In this document: piece after piece, positions 11,900-24,115 of the stretch
Position numbering within the stretch: position 1 is the first letter of the stretch
Layout of the letters: every line of letters begins with the position of its first letter
Origin: Poecilobothrus nobilitatus
Lineage: Eukaryota > Arthropoda > Insecta > Diptera > Dolichopodidae
Reading direction: 5' to 3'
NCBI GenBank assembly: GCA_947095535.1
Contig: OX352772.1
Span: forward strand, 226,999,151-227,063,150
Length of the DNA: 64,000 nucleotides
Made by a program: the position numbers and the translations under genes
Notes under the pieces: model-generated
Databases searched by the model: none
Told to the model about the DNA's origin: nothing
What the model saw: only the letters and a program-made list of their open reading frames with translations

Positions 11900-14660
11900 A
11901 TTTGTAAGTAAAAGTAGCCAAAAATATTCCTGCAATTTGATTACACTATTAAACTCAGGCAGCCCCATAAGTTTTATCAAAGAAAGAATATTCCAGCGTC
12001 AGTGGTAGGACCTGCAGTGAATAATAAACAATTTTACAGATTAAATGACAGCCCTTTAAAAATAATTGGGGTAACAAATTGTAATGTATTTTTTAAAAAT
12101 AATTCTGTTTTTTTTAATTTATTTGTTGTAATCGATAGGAGTATGAAATATCCTATAGTTTTAAGTAGAGACTTTTTAAAAAGGAATAATTTTGACGAAA
12201 AATGAAAAACGTTTTGATCATCCGGTTCAGCCCGTTGTAAATGTAGTTAAGGCAGATAAAATCCCGAGTGGTGGAATTCTTATGTTTCTCAAATAATGAA
12301 TATAAATGTTTTGAATGATAAGGCTTCATCTTTGTGTTTAAATATAAATACCAGTGTTTCTAATAATATCAGATTTAAGATTACAAGATTAGTTTCTGAA
12401 GCGGAAATGTTAAAATTAAATAAACCTGATTTCAATATTAATTTAAACGGAAAACATAAGAATATCGAATTAAATATAAAATTAATTAAAGACGAAACAT
12501 TTTCGTGTACACCGTAGACTACCATACTCCCATCAAATTGAGTTGAGAAAAATCCTCGACGATCTGTTAGAGCGGAAAGTTATCCGCGAAAGTGATTCGG
12601 CATACGCTTCTCCGATTGTATTGGTTCGAAAAAAAAAAAATTATGAGATTCGATTATATGTAGATTACCGCATATTAAATAAACTAACGGCCCGTGATAA
12701 TTATCCTCTTTCAATTACCGACGATTTGTTGGACAGATTACGCGGTAAACGTTTCTTCACGGTCCTCGATTTAAAGTCAGGTTTTCATCACGTAAATGTT
12801 CAAATAAAATGAGTTCTGAGAGTTCAATAAAATATTAATCCTTTGTTACACCTTTGGGAGAGTATGAGTGGCTGAAATTGTCTTTTGGAACGAAAAATTC
12901 CCCTTCTGTTTTTATGAGATATATTAACAATATTTTTAAAAAGTTAGTCACAGAAAACAATTTGCTCATCTACATAGATGATTTATTAATAGCAACAGAA
13001 AATGTTGATGAACATTTGGAAATTCTACACGAAGTTCTTCAAACTGTAGTGCAAATTTGTGTATGAGGAAAATATCTATCTGGGTTATACAGTCAAATGA
13101 TATACGACCAGAAAATTTCCGAGCGGTAAATAAATTTCTTATATCAAAAAACTGCAAAGATGTTCATAGTTTCGTGGATCTTTGTTCCTATTTTCGTAAA
13201 TTTATCCCTAATTTTGCTGTAATCGCAAAACCGATGTATGATTTAATCAGAAAAGATGCCATTTTCAAATTTGTTTCTGCTGAAATGGAAACTTTTGAAG
13301 AATAAAAACATAAACTAATAGAATCGCCAGTACTGGCAATGCAGAAACCCTATGCAATGCAGAACTTCGTTGCTAGTAGCGATGGATTTGGTTTAATTCT
13401 ATTACAACGCCAGGACGATAGAAAATCCCATCCAATTTTTATTTTTCTAAAAGAACAACGGATTGTGAATCTCGTTATCATAGTTACGAATTGGAAACCT
13501 TATCTATAATTTATGCATTAGGTAGGTTTCGTATATATCTGAAAGGGCTAAAATTCAAAAATAATACAGATTGCCAATCTCTTACCTTAACTTTAAACAA
13601 AAAATTGATTAACTCAAGAATTCATAGATGGACGATAGAACTTCAAATGTATGATTCGAACATAGGTCGTCTATTAAAATGTCTCAGGTCGACGCGTCAA
13701 GTTGCTACAGTAATGTTCTCGTCTTGGGAAATGAAAGTTTTGAATTTGTTTTGGCGGCAACATCGTGACCCGATATTTTTCAAAATTGCTTCAGAAGTAG
13801 ATGAGAAAGATAACCGCATATATACGCTTGTAAATGGATTAGTTTACAGAAAATCTATAAACAGTATTCATTTTTACGTTCCTAGAGATATGGAAGAAAA
13901 TGTTATACGAACTCATCACGAGTCACTTTGTCATTTGTAGGTGGACAAATGTTTTGAATATATCAAAGATACTTATTGGTTCCTAAATATGAAGGACAAG
14001 ATTAGCATTTACATAGGTAAATGTCTTAAGTGCATTTAAGTGCATCCTTGGTCAGAACAATGTCCAACATATAAAAATATATCGCCTCAAAATAACGGTT
14101 AAGTAGAGCGCGTTAATCGCTTATTAACCTCAATGTTACCTAAGGAGGTCGATGTTGACTCAACTCAAAATTGGCACATATGCTTACCAAAGATTGGATT
14201 TGCGCTAAACAATACAGTAAACCGATCTACTGAATTTTATCCTACTATGTTGTTGTTTGGCAAGAACCAAAAAGGTGAAACCAGTGATAAAATTTAGGAA
14301 CGTTTAGAAGGTGTCCGAAAAGAAAATAATATTCGCAATTTAGAATTCATACGTACGAGATCAAGCTTCAGAAAACATAGTTCGGAATCAAAATTATAAC
14401 AAGGATGATGAGAGACATAAAGATCCAACAATCTATAGAGTAGGTGACTTTGTTATGTTCGGAAATGTAATAACGACCGATGGTATCAATAAAAAATTAT
14501 TACTAAAATATCACGGTCCTTATAAGATAATCAAAATCTTATTAAATTATAGATATTTATTAATAAATGATATTCTTGGCATGCAATTGTCACAAATTAC
14601 ATATTCAGGAGTATGTTCTCCGGTAAATATGAAGCTTTATTATACTTCGAGAATCTAATT
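11900..14660 (+). pseudogene. Gypsy B pol (protease, RT, RNase H, integrase)
   Basis: Parts are in the normal Ty3/Gypsy order across shifting frames. A protease-like stretch lies at 12002-12205. RT lies at 12543-13066 (VDYRILNKLTARDNYPL, FFTVLDLKSGFHHV, YIDDLLIA with the catalytic Asp pair). The connection YFRKFIPNFA is near 13190 and RNase H is at 13370-13600. The integrase zinc region is at 13800-14030 (HHESLCHL, CLKC). The integrase C-terminal part is at 14400-14658 (YRVGDFVMFGNV, KYHGPYKI). Several stops and at least six frame changes are present. The middle of the integrase core is poorly preserved. Confidence 0.85.
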
Positions 14661-14803
14661 CATTACGCTTATTAGTTTGGTACATATACCTCAACCGGAT
14701 GATTTAAACATTATTATAATGTGGCAGTTTGAATACTATTGTACTTAGGTTTTAATTCTAACTATAAAAATAATTTATAAAAATAAGAAGAAAAAAAAAG
14801 AAA

Positions 14804-15963
14804 AAACAAGTAAATGTAGCAGTAAGTCGATGCAACCAACTTATTAATACCCTACACCTGAATAATTCAAATTAAGTTAAAAATCCATAAGTTTTTTGGC
14901 TTGCTGCTTGAACTTCTTCCCTTTTCTGTCTTTTTCACCTCGAATTTCAGGAACATAAAAGGGTATCCTCTTGGAATATGCTTGACACTGTTGTAAAAAA
15001 TTTCAAGTTTCTATCTTTATTAATTTCGAAGATATGCTTGTTAGTCCTTGGTAGGTGTGTGTCAGGTACCCGAATTGCCATTCCAATTCATCAAATCCAT
15101 CTCAGGGACATAAAAAAAACATGCCGGAACACCATTGTACTAAATTTAAAGGTTCTACTTTTGTTGGTTTTGGAGATATGCTTATTTGCTCTTTTGCTCG
15201 TTCGGAAGTTTCCAAAATACGAACCCATGGTTCAAATTCTTTCAAATGTCAGTTTCCAATTTTACAGAAAAGGAAACATAATAGAAGACCCTTGTACCAC
15301 AAATAAAGGTTCTATCTTTGTTGGTTTTGGAGATAGTCTCGTTTGCTTTGGGGCTCGTTTGGAAGCTTCCAAAATCCGAACCCATGAACCAAATCCTCTC
15401 AAATTTCAGAGACTTAAATCAAACATGAAAGAACACCATTCTGCCGAATTTAAGGGTTATATCTTTGTTGGTTAGAGATAGAGATTATATCTTTGTTGGT
15501 TAGAGATAGCCTCATTTGCTGTGAGGCTCATTCGAAAGCTTTCAAAATCCAAACCCATGGACCAAATCCTCTTAAATTTCAGAGACATAAATCAAACGGG
15601 AAGGAACATCATTGTAAAAAATTTAAAGGTTCTATCTTTGTTGGTTTTGGAGATAATCTCGTTTGCTCCGGAATCATTCGGTAGCTTCCAGAATCCGAAC
15701 GCATTGACCGATTTTTTTCAGATTCGAACTTAGCCTTCCTTTCGTAATTAGTAACCTACTATATAAACTTCATCAAGATAACTTTACTAGTTTTTGAGTT
15801 ATCGTGCGAACGGAAGGACGGACGGACGGATATCGTTAAATCGACTCAGGAAGTGATCCTGATTAAGAATATATATACATGTCCTTATCTAACTCGCTTC
15901 CTTTTGGTGGTTACAAACTTCATACCAAAGTTAATATACCATATACTTTAGGTGTAGGGTATA
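14804..15963. repeat. DINE-like repeat copy D with tandem units
   Basis: It starts AACAAGTAAATGTAGCAGTA, has TACCCTACACCT near the left end and AGGTGTAGGGTATA at the right end, and carries a GGACGGAC run near 15817 followed by AAATCGACTCAGG. The interior is a tandem array of roughly 110-140 base units, each with TCTATCTTTGTTGGTTTTGGAGATA and a CCGAACCCATGG-like block. Peptides of 60-165 residues read through this array are repeat artefacts. It is a close relative of copy E at 53781-54829. Confidence 0.65.
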
Positions 15964-16486
15964 ATAAACTAAATAAATAAAATTTTATTATCTCACTAAG
16001 AAATAAAAATTTATATAATATGTAAATATGAATTGTTACGTTACTTTGCATAAACCCAAGAAAAAAGTATGTCTTTATATACCTAGGTACGTCTGTAAGG
16101 TTAAATTAGAATGATTGAAGAAGAAAAATAATTGTTATTGATAACGAGTTCTTATGTTCCATTTTCTAGGTATAAAATCAGTTTTATCCCAATAATTTAT
16201 CATAATAAAACAGAAAATAATATAAATTGTTTTTTTTTTTTAAAAAAAGAGATAGCCAATTTGTTTATGCAATAGTTTTTATTTTGTTTATATGCATGTA
16301 TATATTATTAAATTATTGGAACTTTATATTTTTTTATTATTAGAATTTTATTAATGATTTTTTTTTTATATAAACTCACTTTGAGAAAGCGTTTAATGTG
16401 TATGTATATTAATAATTAATATAAAAAAAATAAATAAATAAATAAAACCCATAACCGGGGTTGATTATAAGTTAGGTTAGTCGACC
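15964..16486. other. 3' region of Gypsy B, no gene
   Basis: The interval is AT-rich with homopolymer runs and a short (AAAT)n stretch near 16430. I see no coding signal. Confidence 0.4.
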
Positions 16487-16866
16487 TGTAGTCTCAAATT
16501 TTATTTTGTTCATAAAATGAAATTTAGTTCGGCTCTGTTTTAAAATTAATAAAATTATTGTAAAATATACTGTTAATTTTATAGCGTTAAAGAAAAAAAA
16601 CATCATATGTCCTTTATATAAATGCTAATGAAAAAAAAAGTAATATTAGTCAGTACATAACCGACACTCGGATCAATCAAATAATTAAATTTATATATGT
16701 ATAAAAAAAAATGTAAATGTAATATTGTTCAAAAAAAAATAAAAAGGAAAAAAGTAAAAACGGAAAAAATATATTAAATAAAATTTTAATAAAAAAAAAA
16801 GCATAAGTGTTTTAATAAGAAGAAATTAAAAGAATAATATCTAAAAGAAGGAAAAAATTGCCTACA
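16487..16866 (+). repeat. Gypsy B 3' LTR
   Basis: It is the partner of 10187-10581, starting TGTAGTCTCAAATTTTATTT and ending TTGCCTACA. The minus-strand Gypsy A reverse transcriptase resumes directly after it. Confidence 0.8.
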
Positions 16867-17672
16867 ATATATACCGTGATCAGTACAATTATGATCTAAA
16901 TATGTAACTTCAGATTTGAAAAATTTACACTTTTCACGATTTAATTTTAGATTGTATTTCTGACATATTGTTAAAACTGATTTCAAATTATTTAAATTAT
17001 GGTTTTCCGAACACCCCGTTAAAATAATGTCGTCCATATAGAGAAAACATTGTAAAGGTGTTACACTTGCGAAAGCAAGTGACATCATTTTAGAAAAATT
17101 TTGTTCTACCTAGATTATCAAGAATATCTTCTATTCTTGGGAGTAGAAATTTGTCAGCTATAAATTTCTTATTCACCATCCTATAGTCAATACACATCCT
17201 CCTTTTATAAACATTACCTTTCTTAGTCATTAGTATTATTGGGCTATTGTAATTAGATTGACTTGGTTCAATTAATTTATTTTTAAGCAATTTCTTGACG
17301 TGTCTATTTATTTCGTCCGTTATGAGCGTATGAGCTTGCCTATAGTTTTTAATGTATACTGGATTATCATCCATAGTCCTTAGTTTTGTTTGGATTTTAT
17401 TTGTAGAAATTATTAACAGACATAGAGTCTGAATCTAACTGAAATATGTTTGAATACTCATTACAAAATTTATGTAATTTATGTAGGTACATTTTATTTG
17501 AATTTTTAGTAATTATTTAATTTAGTTTTTTAGTACGATTAAAATTTTTATTATAGTTTTGTTTAAGTTCTATTATTTCAAAGTCAGACGATGGTAAAGT
17601 TTTTAATTTTATATTTTGTGAAATTAATTTATTCTCTGAATTCGTATTGATAACACGAACAAAAGCGTTTTT
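16867..17672 (-). pseudogene. Gypsy A protease end and reverse transcriptase, copy 1
   Basis: The minus strand reads DDNPVYIKNYRQAH, KLLKNKLIEPSQSNYNSPI, RRMCIDYRMVNKKF and LPRIEDILDNLG, then jumps to MMSLAFASVTPLQ and YMDDIILTGCSE, then YLDHNCTDHG. The YMDD box with its catalytic Asp pair is intact. A block between the LDNLGRTKFF and MMSLAFA readings is deleted here but present in the copy at 22.2 kb. The protease part is truncated at 17672, where it joins an AT-rich stretch. Neither copy alone could make an active enzyme. Confidence 0.8.
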
Positions 17673-17689
17673 AGAACTGTGTTATTTAG

Positions 17690-18250
17690 TGTTCTAATTT
17701 TATTTTGTAATATTTTATATTTGTTTTTTAATAAACAAAATTTTATATATAGATTTATTTTTTTTTATATATATATATTTTTTTTTTTTGTTTTAATTGT
17801 TTTCGTTATTGTTTTTATAAATCTTTATTAATATATACATAGTTTTTTTTTTATTTTTTTTATTGTTTTTTTTTATGTAAAAAGTGACTGGTTTTCATAT
17901 AATTGTCCCAGTCCTCACCTGCATTTATTGCAGTTATATATTCAAGTCTATTTATTTGTATCCAAGAGTAGCTTAGGATTTCACATCCAGTCTCTCTTGC
18001 TTAAGTACATATGTTTCCTTTTTCACTAAGTCTGAAGAGAGTAGAAATCGCCTATTATTATTGGGATTTTTTTCCAATATCTTACACTTTTCACTTTTGT
18101 CATTATTTTTATTTATTTATTTATTTCATTTTGACTGTAATTTATTTTAATTCTTAATACCAAAAGTTTTATTTAGCAATTTTAACACAAAACAAAAATT
18201 AGTTATTTTTAATGGAATCAAAAACTAGTTTAAGTGCCATATAATATGTT
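17690..18250 (-). other. Gypsy A leader/gag remnant
   Basis: The stretch lies between the Gypsy A 5' LTR (18251-18705) and its pol remains. It contains long T and TA runs and no readable gag domain. The same segment, inverted, is at 24116-25005, including CCCAGTCCTCACCTGCATTT and CCAGTCTCTCTTGCTTAAGT. Confidence 0.45.
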
Positions 18251-18705
18251 TGGTTTGAATTAAACTCAAGTGATTTTCCATTTCTTTATTTTAGTATTTT
18301 GGCTTATTTATAACTTAGAACTTGCGTTACTAATAATAATGCATTACATTCAATTTCTTAATATATTTATTATATTTAATTTTAGTAATTAATACTAATT
18401 TGATTATTGACAAAAATTTAGTACAGTAGAATTATTGCATTTCTTATTATTATTGTTTAATATCAAAGGTATGGTTGATAATGATTAATCAATGGATATC
18501 AAATTTATTTGTAATATTTGGGGTCAATGTATTTGCCTTGAATATTATGCAAATGCCATAAAGTTTAATCAGCCATAGAATGTTTTTTGATTTCATATTT
18601 ATTATCAACTGATAATATTATATGTTATATCAATAAATGCAATTCATTGTACTGTACTGTACATTAGTTACATATTTATATTATAGTTGTATATTCTATA
18701 ATGCA
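18251..18705 (-). repeat. Gypsy A 5' LTR
   Basis: It begins (plus strand) TGGTTTGAATTAAACTC and ends TATAATGCA. It contains about 120 bases missing from the left LTR. The flank at 18706 continues the G1 integrase reading that stops at 6360. A possible GCAA duplication lies at the two ends. Confidence 0.65.
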
Positions 18706-19240
18706 AAGCCATACAGGGTAATACCGACATTGAACGACTGATCGGTACTATAAAGGAGAAAATTAGATCATTAAATCTGGAAGAAAAACTACAAATCAAA
18801 TTACAAATTCTTAAAGCCGTAGAAATTTTCAATAATACTTACCACTCTTTCATTAAAACAAGCCCACTACTTGTTCAAAATAAAGAAGTAGACTACATAA
18901 AGTGAACGAAAGACTGAAAAACTTAAAACAAAATACATATTATTAATAAAAGAAACTATATTACAACGAAAAGAGAAAAAATGGCCATATAAAAAATTAT
19001 AAATCGCTTAGGCGTAAGGAAGACCCTAAATTTAAATTTATGTAATGTACACGAAACTAACATTAAAAGTCCATTTAAATTTGCAGACTACTCAAATAAC
19101 CGTGAAGACAATAGCACTGTGGATACTCTTGCTACTAATACCGACAGAATTCTCCCAAACAAAGCGTCCTCTCAAAAAAATGGAAACTGAATTAGGGTAT
19201 GATAAAATAAAAGTATGTAACTTTAAAAATTCAACATAAC
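18706..19240 (+). pseudogene. Gypsy G1 integrase, right half
   Basis: The reading is DIERLIGTIKEKIRSLNLEE, LKAVEIFNNTYHSFIKTSP, then LLVQNKEVDYIK, which matches the minus-strand copy at 4010-4510. The catalytic Glu (IER) is retained. A frameshift near 18900 and stops after 18960 end it. It is the continuation of 6269-6360. Confidence 0.7.
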
Positions 19241-20290
19241 CCTACATAAATTCTACCCAAACGATATATTAAATTTAGTTAATACATTAGAGTCAACATT
19301 TAGTATGATACATTTAAATAACCATAAAAATATAATAGATAACTTCTAACTAATAGATAACTAAAGATTGATGAATTGAATTTTGAAAAATACAAATTGA
19401 TATTAAAGAATCAGTGGTTATCGAATTATAAAAATTAATGTAAGCAAATCAAACATGGTAGACATTTTTTTTGATGACGATGAATAAATAAACCACGCGA
19501 AAAATAAAACATGTGTTTTATAATTAAAAAAAAGGGAATTATCATTTGTATTTTCTTTATTCTTTTAATTTAACTATTACAATACATATATTCGGGTTTT
19601 ATAAATTTCGATTTAAAAAAAAATCCTTAACAATTTATTATTTATTTTTATTATAACTTATATTGTATAGTTTATAAGTTTAATTTAAATTAATGAAGTT
19701 CTGTTATTAAGAAAAGACAAGATTGATCTTTTAGTGCCAATAATTTTATATTATTATATTGTTAAGTCAGCATAAATCATACTGTGAGAAACTTTCAATT
19801 AAAGAATTAATTTAGTTAATTCTTGAATTACTTTAAGTAAAATACTTTTAAATTTTGGTGCGAAAATTCCAATCAGAATTTTCTCAAAAAGAAATTTGTT
19901 GGTTAAAAAAAAGTAAATAAAAAAAATTATTATATGTAATATTAGTGGAACATTACACCTTTATATTTTGTGGCTGGGGAAATTCTAATTAGAATTTTCT
20001 AGTTGTAACAAAATATTCTAGTTTAACATGAAATTAAAAATTACATATAGAAAAAAAGTTATTAGTTAATATTGGTGGAATTTTACACATTGACATTTTA
20101 TGGGAACATAATCCCCCCAATGTTAGGATGAACACTTCCTGAGTGTTCTTGAGTTCAGTTTTATTTTTTCTTTTTTTAAAATACTTGTGTTTTATATAAA
20201 TTAAAATAACATTTAACCCTAGCATTATTAATGAATTGTTTCGATATTTGATTTTAAAGTAACATTTTTTTCAATATTTAAATAGTTAGG
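19241..20290 (+). mobile_element. Gypsy G1 3' untranslated region and LTR start
   Basis: This segment is the inverted match of 798-1790. The LTR appears to start at TGTTAGGATGAACAC (about 20117) after a run of C, and is cut at 20290 by a Polinton end. The part at about 19870-20115 is repeated at 25.13-25.39 kb. Confidence 0.6.
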
Positions 20291-21944
20291 AGTAGTATTA
20301 TAGATAAGGGGTTTCTGGCGTTGTCAAAATCAGCTGATACTCTTTTTGACAGTTATTTCTGTCGTGAGAATGATTTTTAATAGGATTTTACGAGTTATAT
20401 TTGTCAAGGGAGTTATTTTTAATAAGATTTTTATTAGTGGTTAATGTCTGGAGAATGATTTTAGTATGTGGTTAGTAGGTTTTAGATAGATGTCGTTAGT
20501 AGTGGTGAATGGGAAAAATAGTGAGATTAATGGGAAGTTAATGCCAATAGCTATTATGTTCTGTTGTTGATAGATGCCACAATTTTTGAGTGAATGGTAT
20601 TAATGGGAATGTAGTAAGAATAATAAAGAACGGGGTGAAGAGATCAGTGTAATATGAAAAGGAATAAAAAAGTCAGTTTAATATGAAAAAGTAGTTTTTG
20701 AAAGTTTTTTGTGTCTTGGCAAAAGATTTTTAATAAGATTTTACGAGTTGTTTGTGTATTGGGAGTGCCTTTTTAATAGTATTTAATTAGCTGTTAGTGT
20801 CTTGGGAAATGGTTTCTAATGGGTAGTTAAAAGGAATTTTTATTGAAATTAGTAGATATCATTATTTGTGAGTATTGTATTAACTTAATGTATACTGAAA
20901 TTTTAGAAATTATTAGGAAATAAATAAAAAATAAAAAAGGGGTGAAAATAAAAAAGAAAGAAAAGATCAGTTCTATATGAAAAAGAATAAGAAAAAAGAA
21001 ACTGAGGTTATAAAATATAACTATTTTAAAATATTAACCTAGTACTATATAATATTAATAATATTATATTAATAATATAATAATATTAAAACAAAAGACA
21101 GTTTTTCTGTAAATTATATATATAAAAAATTTCAAAATAACTATTTTAAAATATTATCCCCCTACTAGTTTTTAAAACAAAAAGACAGTTAAAATACAAA
21201 TATTTAAGATCATATAGTAATGTCTTTTAGTATGATTAAGATTAGGTATTAAATTTCAAGATCATATTACTAAACATTTTAACGATTTTTTACATATTCC
21301 AACGGATTATATTTAAAGGAAAATAAGTAAAAAAATGTTTGAATTTAAATTTGCGGTTAAAGCTTTTCATAAGGGCTGCAACAAATATTCAACAAATAAA
21401 AAAGGGTGAAAACGTTAAGGTTAAATTTGAATTAAAAATTCTCAACTTTTTAACGTATTGTTTTTAAAAGAAAAAGTACGTTATTTTTTAACTGTTTTTC
21501 TCATACTTCAATCAATTAAACATAGGCAAAAGAAAATAATAAAGTAAAAACAGCATGTTCACCAAATAAAAAAAGGGGGAGTGACGTTAAAGTTAAATTT
21601 AAATTCGAAAATTATCAACTTTTTAAAGTATGTATTGTTTTTTAAAGGAAAAGTTCGCTATTTTTAACGGTTTTTCTCATAATTCAACTGAGGAATATAT
21701 CAAAAGAAAATAATAAAATAAACAGAATAAATAAAGTAGGCAGGTATATAAATAGTAGAATATTTTCCTAAAAAGTTATTAGGCAGAAAACAGGTAAAAC
21801 AGAAACCAGTTCACCATAAAATGAATTTGCAAACAGAAAGTCAAAACGCTCAGAATTTTTTTCTACACAAGAAATGAAGGATTTATTTACACAGGAGCCG
21901 AATAATTTGAAAGAGGATTTAAACTTTTTCTTTAATAAAAACAA
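20291..21944 (+). mobile_element. Polinton end P4 (terminal repeat plus start of first gene)
   Basis: It starts AGTAGTATTATAGATAAGG directly after GTTAGG, which fits a Polinton terminus (AG start, 6-bp target). From about 20370 it parallels 25400-26920 with the same gapped order, including tandem units with GGTTAAATTTGAATTAAAAAT. The ATG and first 45 or so codons of the small gene found whole at 26802 are present (frame open from 21821). The copy stops at 21944, where Gypsy sequence begins. The matching right end is not in the window. Confidence 0.65.
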
Positions 21945-22011
21945 AAGCATAAGTGTTTTAATAAGAAGAAATTAAAAGAATAATATCTAAAAGAAGGAAA
22001 AAATTGCCTAC
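21945..22011 (+). repeat. Fragment of Gypsy B LTR end
   Basis: It is the last 60 or so bases of the Gypsy B LTR (GTGTTTTAATAAGAAGAAAT to TTGCCTACA), followed by the same Gypsy A sequence as at 16867. The piece was therefore copied from the nested A-B junction after B inserted. Confidence 0.75.
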
Positions 22012-23393
22012 AATATATAGCGTGATCAGTACATTTATGATCTAAATATGTAACTTCAGATTTGAAAAATTTACACTTTTCAGGATTTAATTTTAGATTG
22101 TATTTCTGACATATTGTTAAAACTGATTTCAAATTCTTTAAATTATGGTTTTCTGAACACCCCGTTAAAATAAAGGTGTTGCACCTGCGAAAGCAAGTGA
22201 CATCATTTTAGAAAATGATTTTGGGGAGACGTTAAGTCCAAGTTGAAGAACTTTCCATCTATAGCTACCTACCTGATTGTTTGCTAAAAGAAGTTGTATC
22301 TCTTGATTGTTCATCTAATGGTAATTAATCCAATACTGGGAAAAATTTTGTTCTACCTAGATTATCAAGAATATCTTCTATTCTTGGGAGTAGAAATTTG
22401 TCAGCTATAAATTTCTTATTCACCATCCTATAGTCAATACACATCCTCCTTTTATAAACATTACCTTTCTTTGTCATTAGTATTATTGGGCTATTGTAAT
22501 TAGATTGACTTGGTTCAATGAATTTATTTTTAAGCAATTTCTTGACTTGTCTATTTATTTCGTCCGTTATGAGCGTATGAGCTTGCCTATAGTTTTTAAT
22601 GTATACTGGATTATCATCCATAGTCCTTAGTTTTGTTTGGATTTTGTTTGTAGAAATTATTAACAGACATAGAGTTTGAATCTAACTGAAATATGTTTGA
22701 ATACTCATCACAAAATTTATGTAATTTATGTAGGTACATTTTATTTGAATTTTTAGTAATTATTTCATTTAGTTTTTTAGTACGATTAAAATTTTTATTA
22801 TAGTTTTGTTTAAGTTCTATTATTTCAAAGTCAGACGATGGTAAAGTTTTTAATTTTATAATTTCTGAAATTAATTTATTCTCTGAATTCGTACTCATAA
22901 CACGAACAAAAGCGTTTTTAGAAGCCACTATTGTTCTTGGTATGAACACGCCTTCTGAAATTTCTTGATCTAAAATTATACAAGCATTATCAGCGGGTAA
23001 ATAAAATTGTCTTAAAACCTCTGAACAGCCTGGTAGTACTATAGTTTGACTACTAGATCCACTATAAATTGGAATTTCTATTATATTGTGATTTGTTTTT
23101 ATTGAAACTCTCATATCGTCGTAATCGATATTACATTTATAGAATTTTATGGAATTTTTACCATCAGCTGGCATATCGAAATTGTCTGGTGCAACATGCA
23201 ATTCACATGTTAGTTTATTCTTTTGTATATAAATTTTAGTATATACGGTACCCAAAGACTCAATATAATTATTAGCAATGCCTTTAATTTTTATTATATT
23301 ATTTTTATTTAGATTGACATTATTATTAATTGTTGAAATTTTTATCAGAGAAATGTCCGCTTGAATATCTATTAGAAAATTTAATTTGTACAT
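22012..23393 (-). pseudogene. Gypsy A protease and reverse transcriptase, copy 2
   Basis: The protease frame (23393-22614, about 259 codons) contains LNFLIDIQADISLI, an aspartic protease box with the usual DTGAD altered to DIQAD, and a long linker. The RT follows at 22621-22012 with RRMCIDYRMVNKKF, LPRIEDILDNLG and KTKFFPVLD. The segment that would encode YMDD is deleted near 22165-22180. The changed protease box and lost YMDD mean this copy is inactive. It is a duplicate of 16867-17672 that retains more of the N-terminal part. Confidence 0.8.
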
Positions 23394-23714
23394 ATTTAAT
23401 TTAGTTGATTGAAAAGTAGTCTGAAGTAGTTAATTTAGGGTATACATATTTTTGATTACTTTATTTACTTTTCCTCTTCTGTGGGTTGTTCTTTTACCCC
23501 CCTCTGCCCATACCATTGAGGGGCTGTAGAGTTTTTCATATTGAATTGACCTATTGAAAGTTAGGACTCGTTTGATCTTTTATTAATTTTAATTTTAAAT
23601 TATTTTATTTAAAATAGTAATTTTCAAATAATAGCTTTATTTATAATATGCTATATATTTTATTTAATTTTACAATAAATTAAAGTTAAATGTTGACTTA
23701 TCTTTTTTTTCTTT

Positions 23715-23923
23715 TGCTAGACCTGCGGCACTCGTACTTGATATCTCCGCTTGATGTTTTTCCTGATGCTTTGGTATACCATGTTAATTGCTTCCAACAC
23801 TTTTACTACTGCAATCACCAACAGTATCCACTATGTACTATCGTGTTGCTTTTGTAGTGTTTCTACGATGATGGTGTTGTTTATCTCTCCTGGGTTGTCT
23901 ATTTTGCATTTTCTATTACCCAT
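23715..23923 (-). pseudogene. Small membrane-protein reading frame upstream of Gypsy A pol
   Basis: From an ATG at 23923 the minus strand reads MGNRKCKIDNPGEINNTII, a stop at about codon 31, then a hydrophobic helix-like stretch (ILLVIAVVKVLEAI) and a basic tail (RKNIKRRYQ). A short soluble start, one membrane segment and a basic tail describe it. Small proteins of this plan occur ahead of pol in some insect LTR elements, but that assignment is from memory and weak. The stop makes this copy a pseudogene. Confidence 0.4.
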
Positions 23924-24115
23924 TTTAATAATTATATTTAATATTTGAATTTTACGTTTTTTCTTTTATATATTTTTTTTGTTTTTGTTTTACGTTTTAT
24001 GATTGTTCTTTTCTTTTTTTCTTTTAAGTTCTAATTTTATTTTGTAATATTTTATATTTGTTTTTTAATAAACAAAATTTTATATATAGATTTATTTTTT
24101 TTTATATATATATAT
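23924..24115. other. AT-rich tract ending in (TA)n
   Basis: It matches 17690-17785 and ends in a TA run. This run and the one at about 24998-25008 flank the inverted segment that follows. Confidence 0.5.

Larger units (their letters stand above)
10187..16866 (+). mobile_element. Gypsy element B, 6.7 kb, nested in Gypsy A
   Basis: LTRs at 10187-10581 and 16487-16866 both begin TGTAGTCT.AAATTTTATT and end TTGCCTACA. ATAT precedes the first LTR and follows the second, a plausible 4-bp target duplication. Between them on the plus strand are gag with zinc knuckles, RT, RNase H and integrase pieces, then a DINE-like repeat. The LTRs have diverged noticeably and all frames are broken, so the insertion is old but younger than Gypsy A. 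Confidence 0.8.
6361..18705 (-). mobile_element. Gypsy element A, nested composite
   Basis: Two similar repeats in the same orientation bound the element: 6361-6692 and 18251-18705, both running from TG.TTGAATTAAAC to ATAATGCA. Between them, on the minus strand and read right to left, are leader, protease/RT (17672-16867), RNase H (10186-9877) and integrase (9105-7985). The flanks read as the two halves of one integrase gene of another Gypsy element. Inside A are element B, a DINE-like repeat and a mariner fragment. All coding parts are broken. Confidence 0.7.

Noticed and set aside
14978..15733. Several overlapping frames of 63-165 codons
   Set aside because: They run through the tandem units of a DINE-like repeat; the recurring SIFVGFGD peptide reflects the DNA repeat.
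23751..23948. Plus-strand 65-codon hydrophobic frame
   Set aside because: It is the reverse of a minus-strand frame whose MGNRK start and GEINN block look more protein-like.
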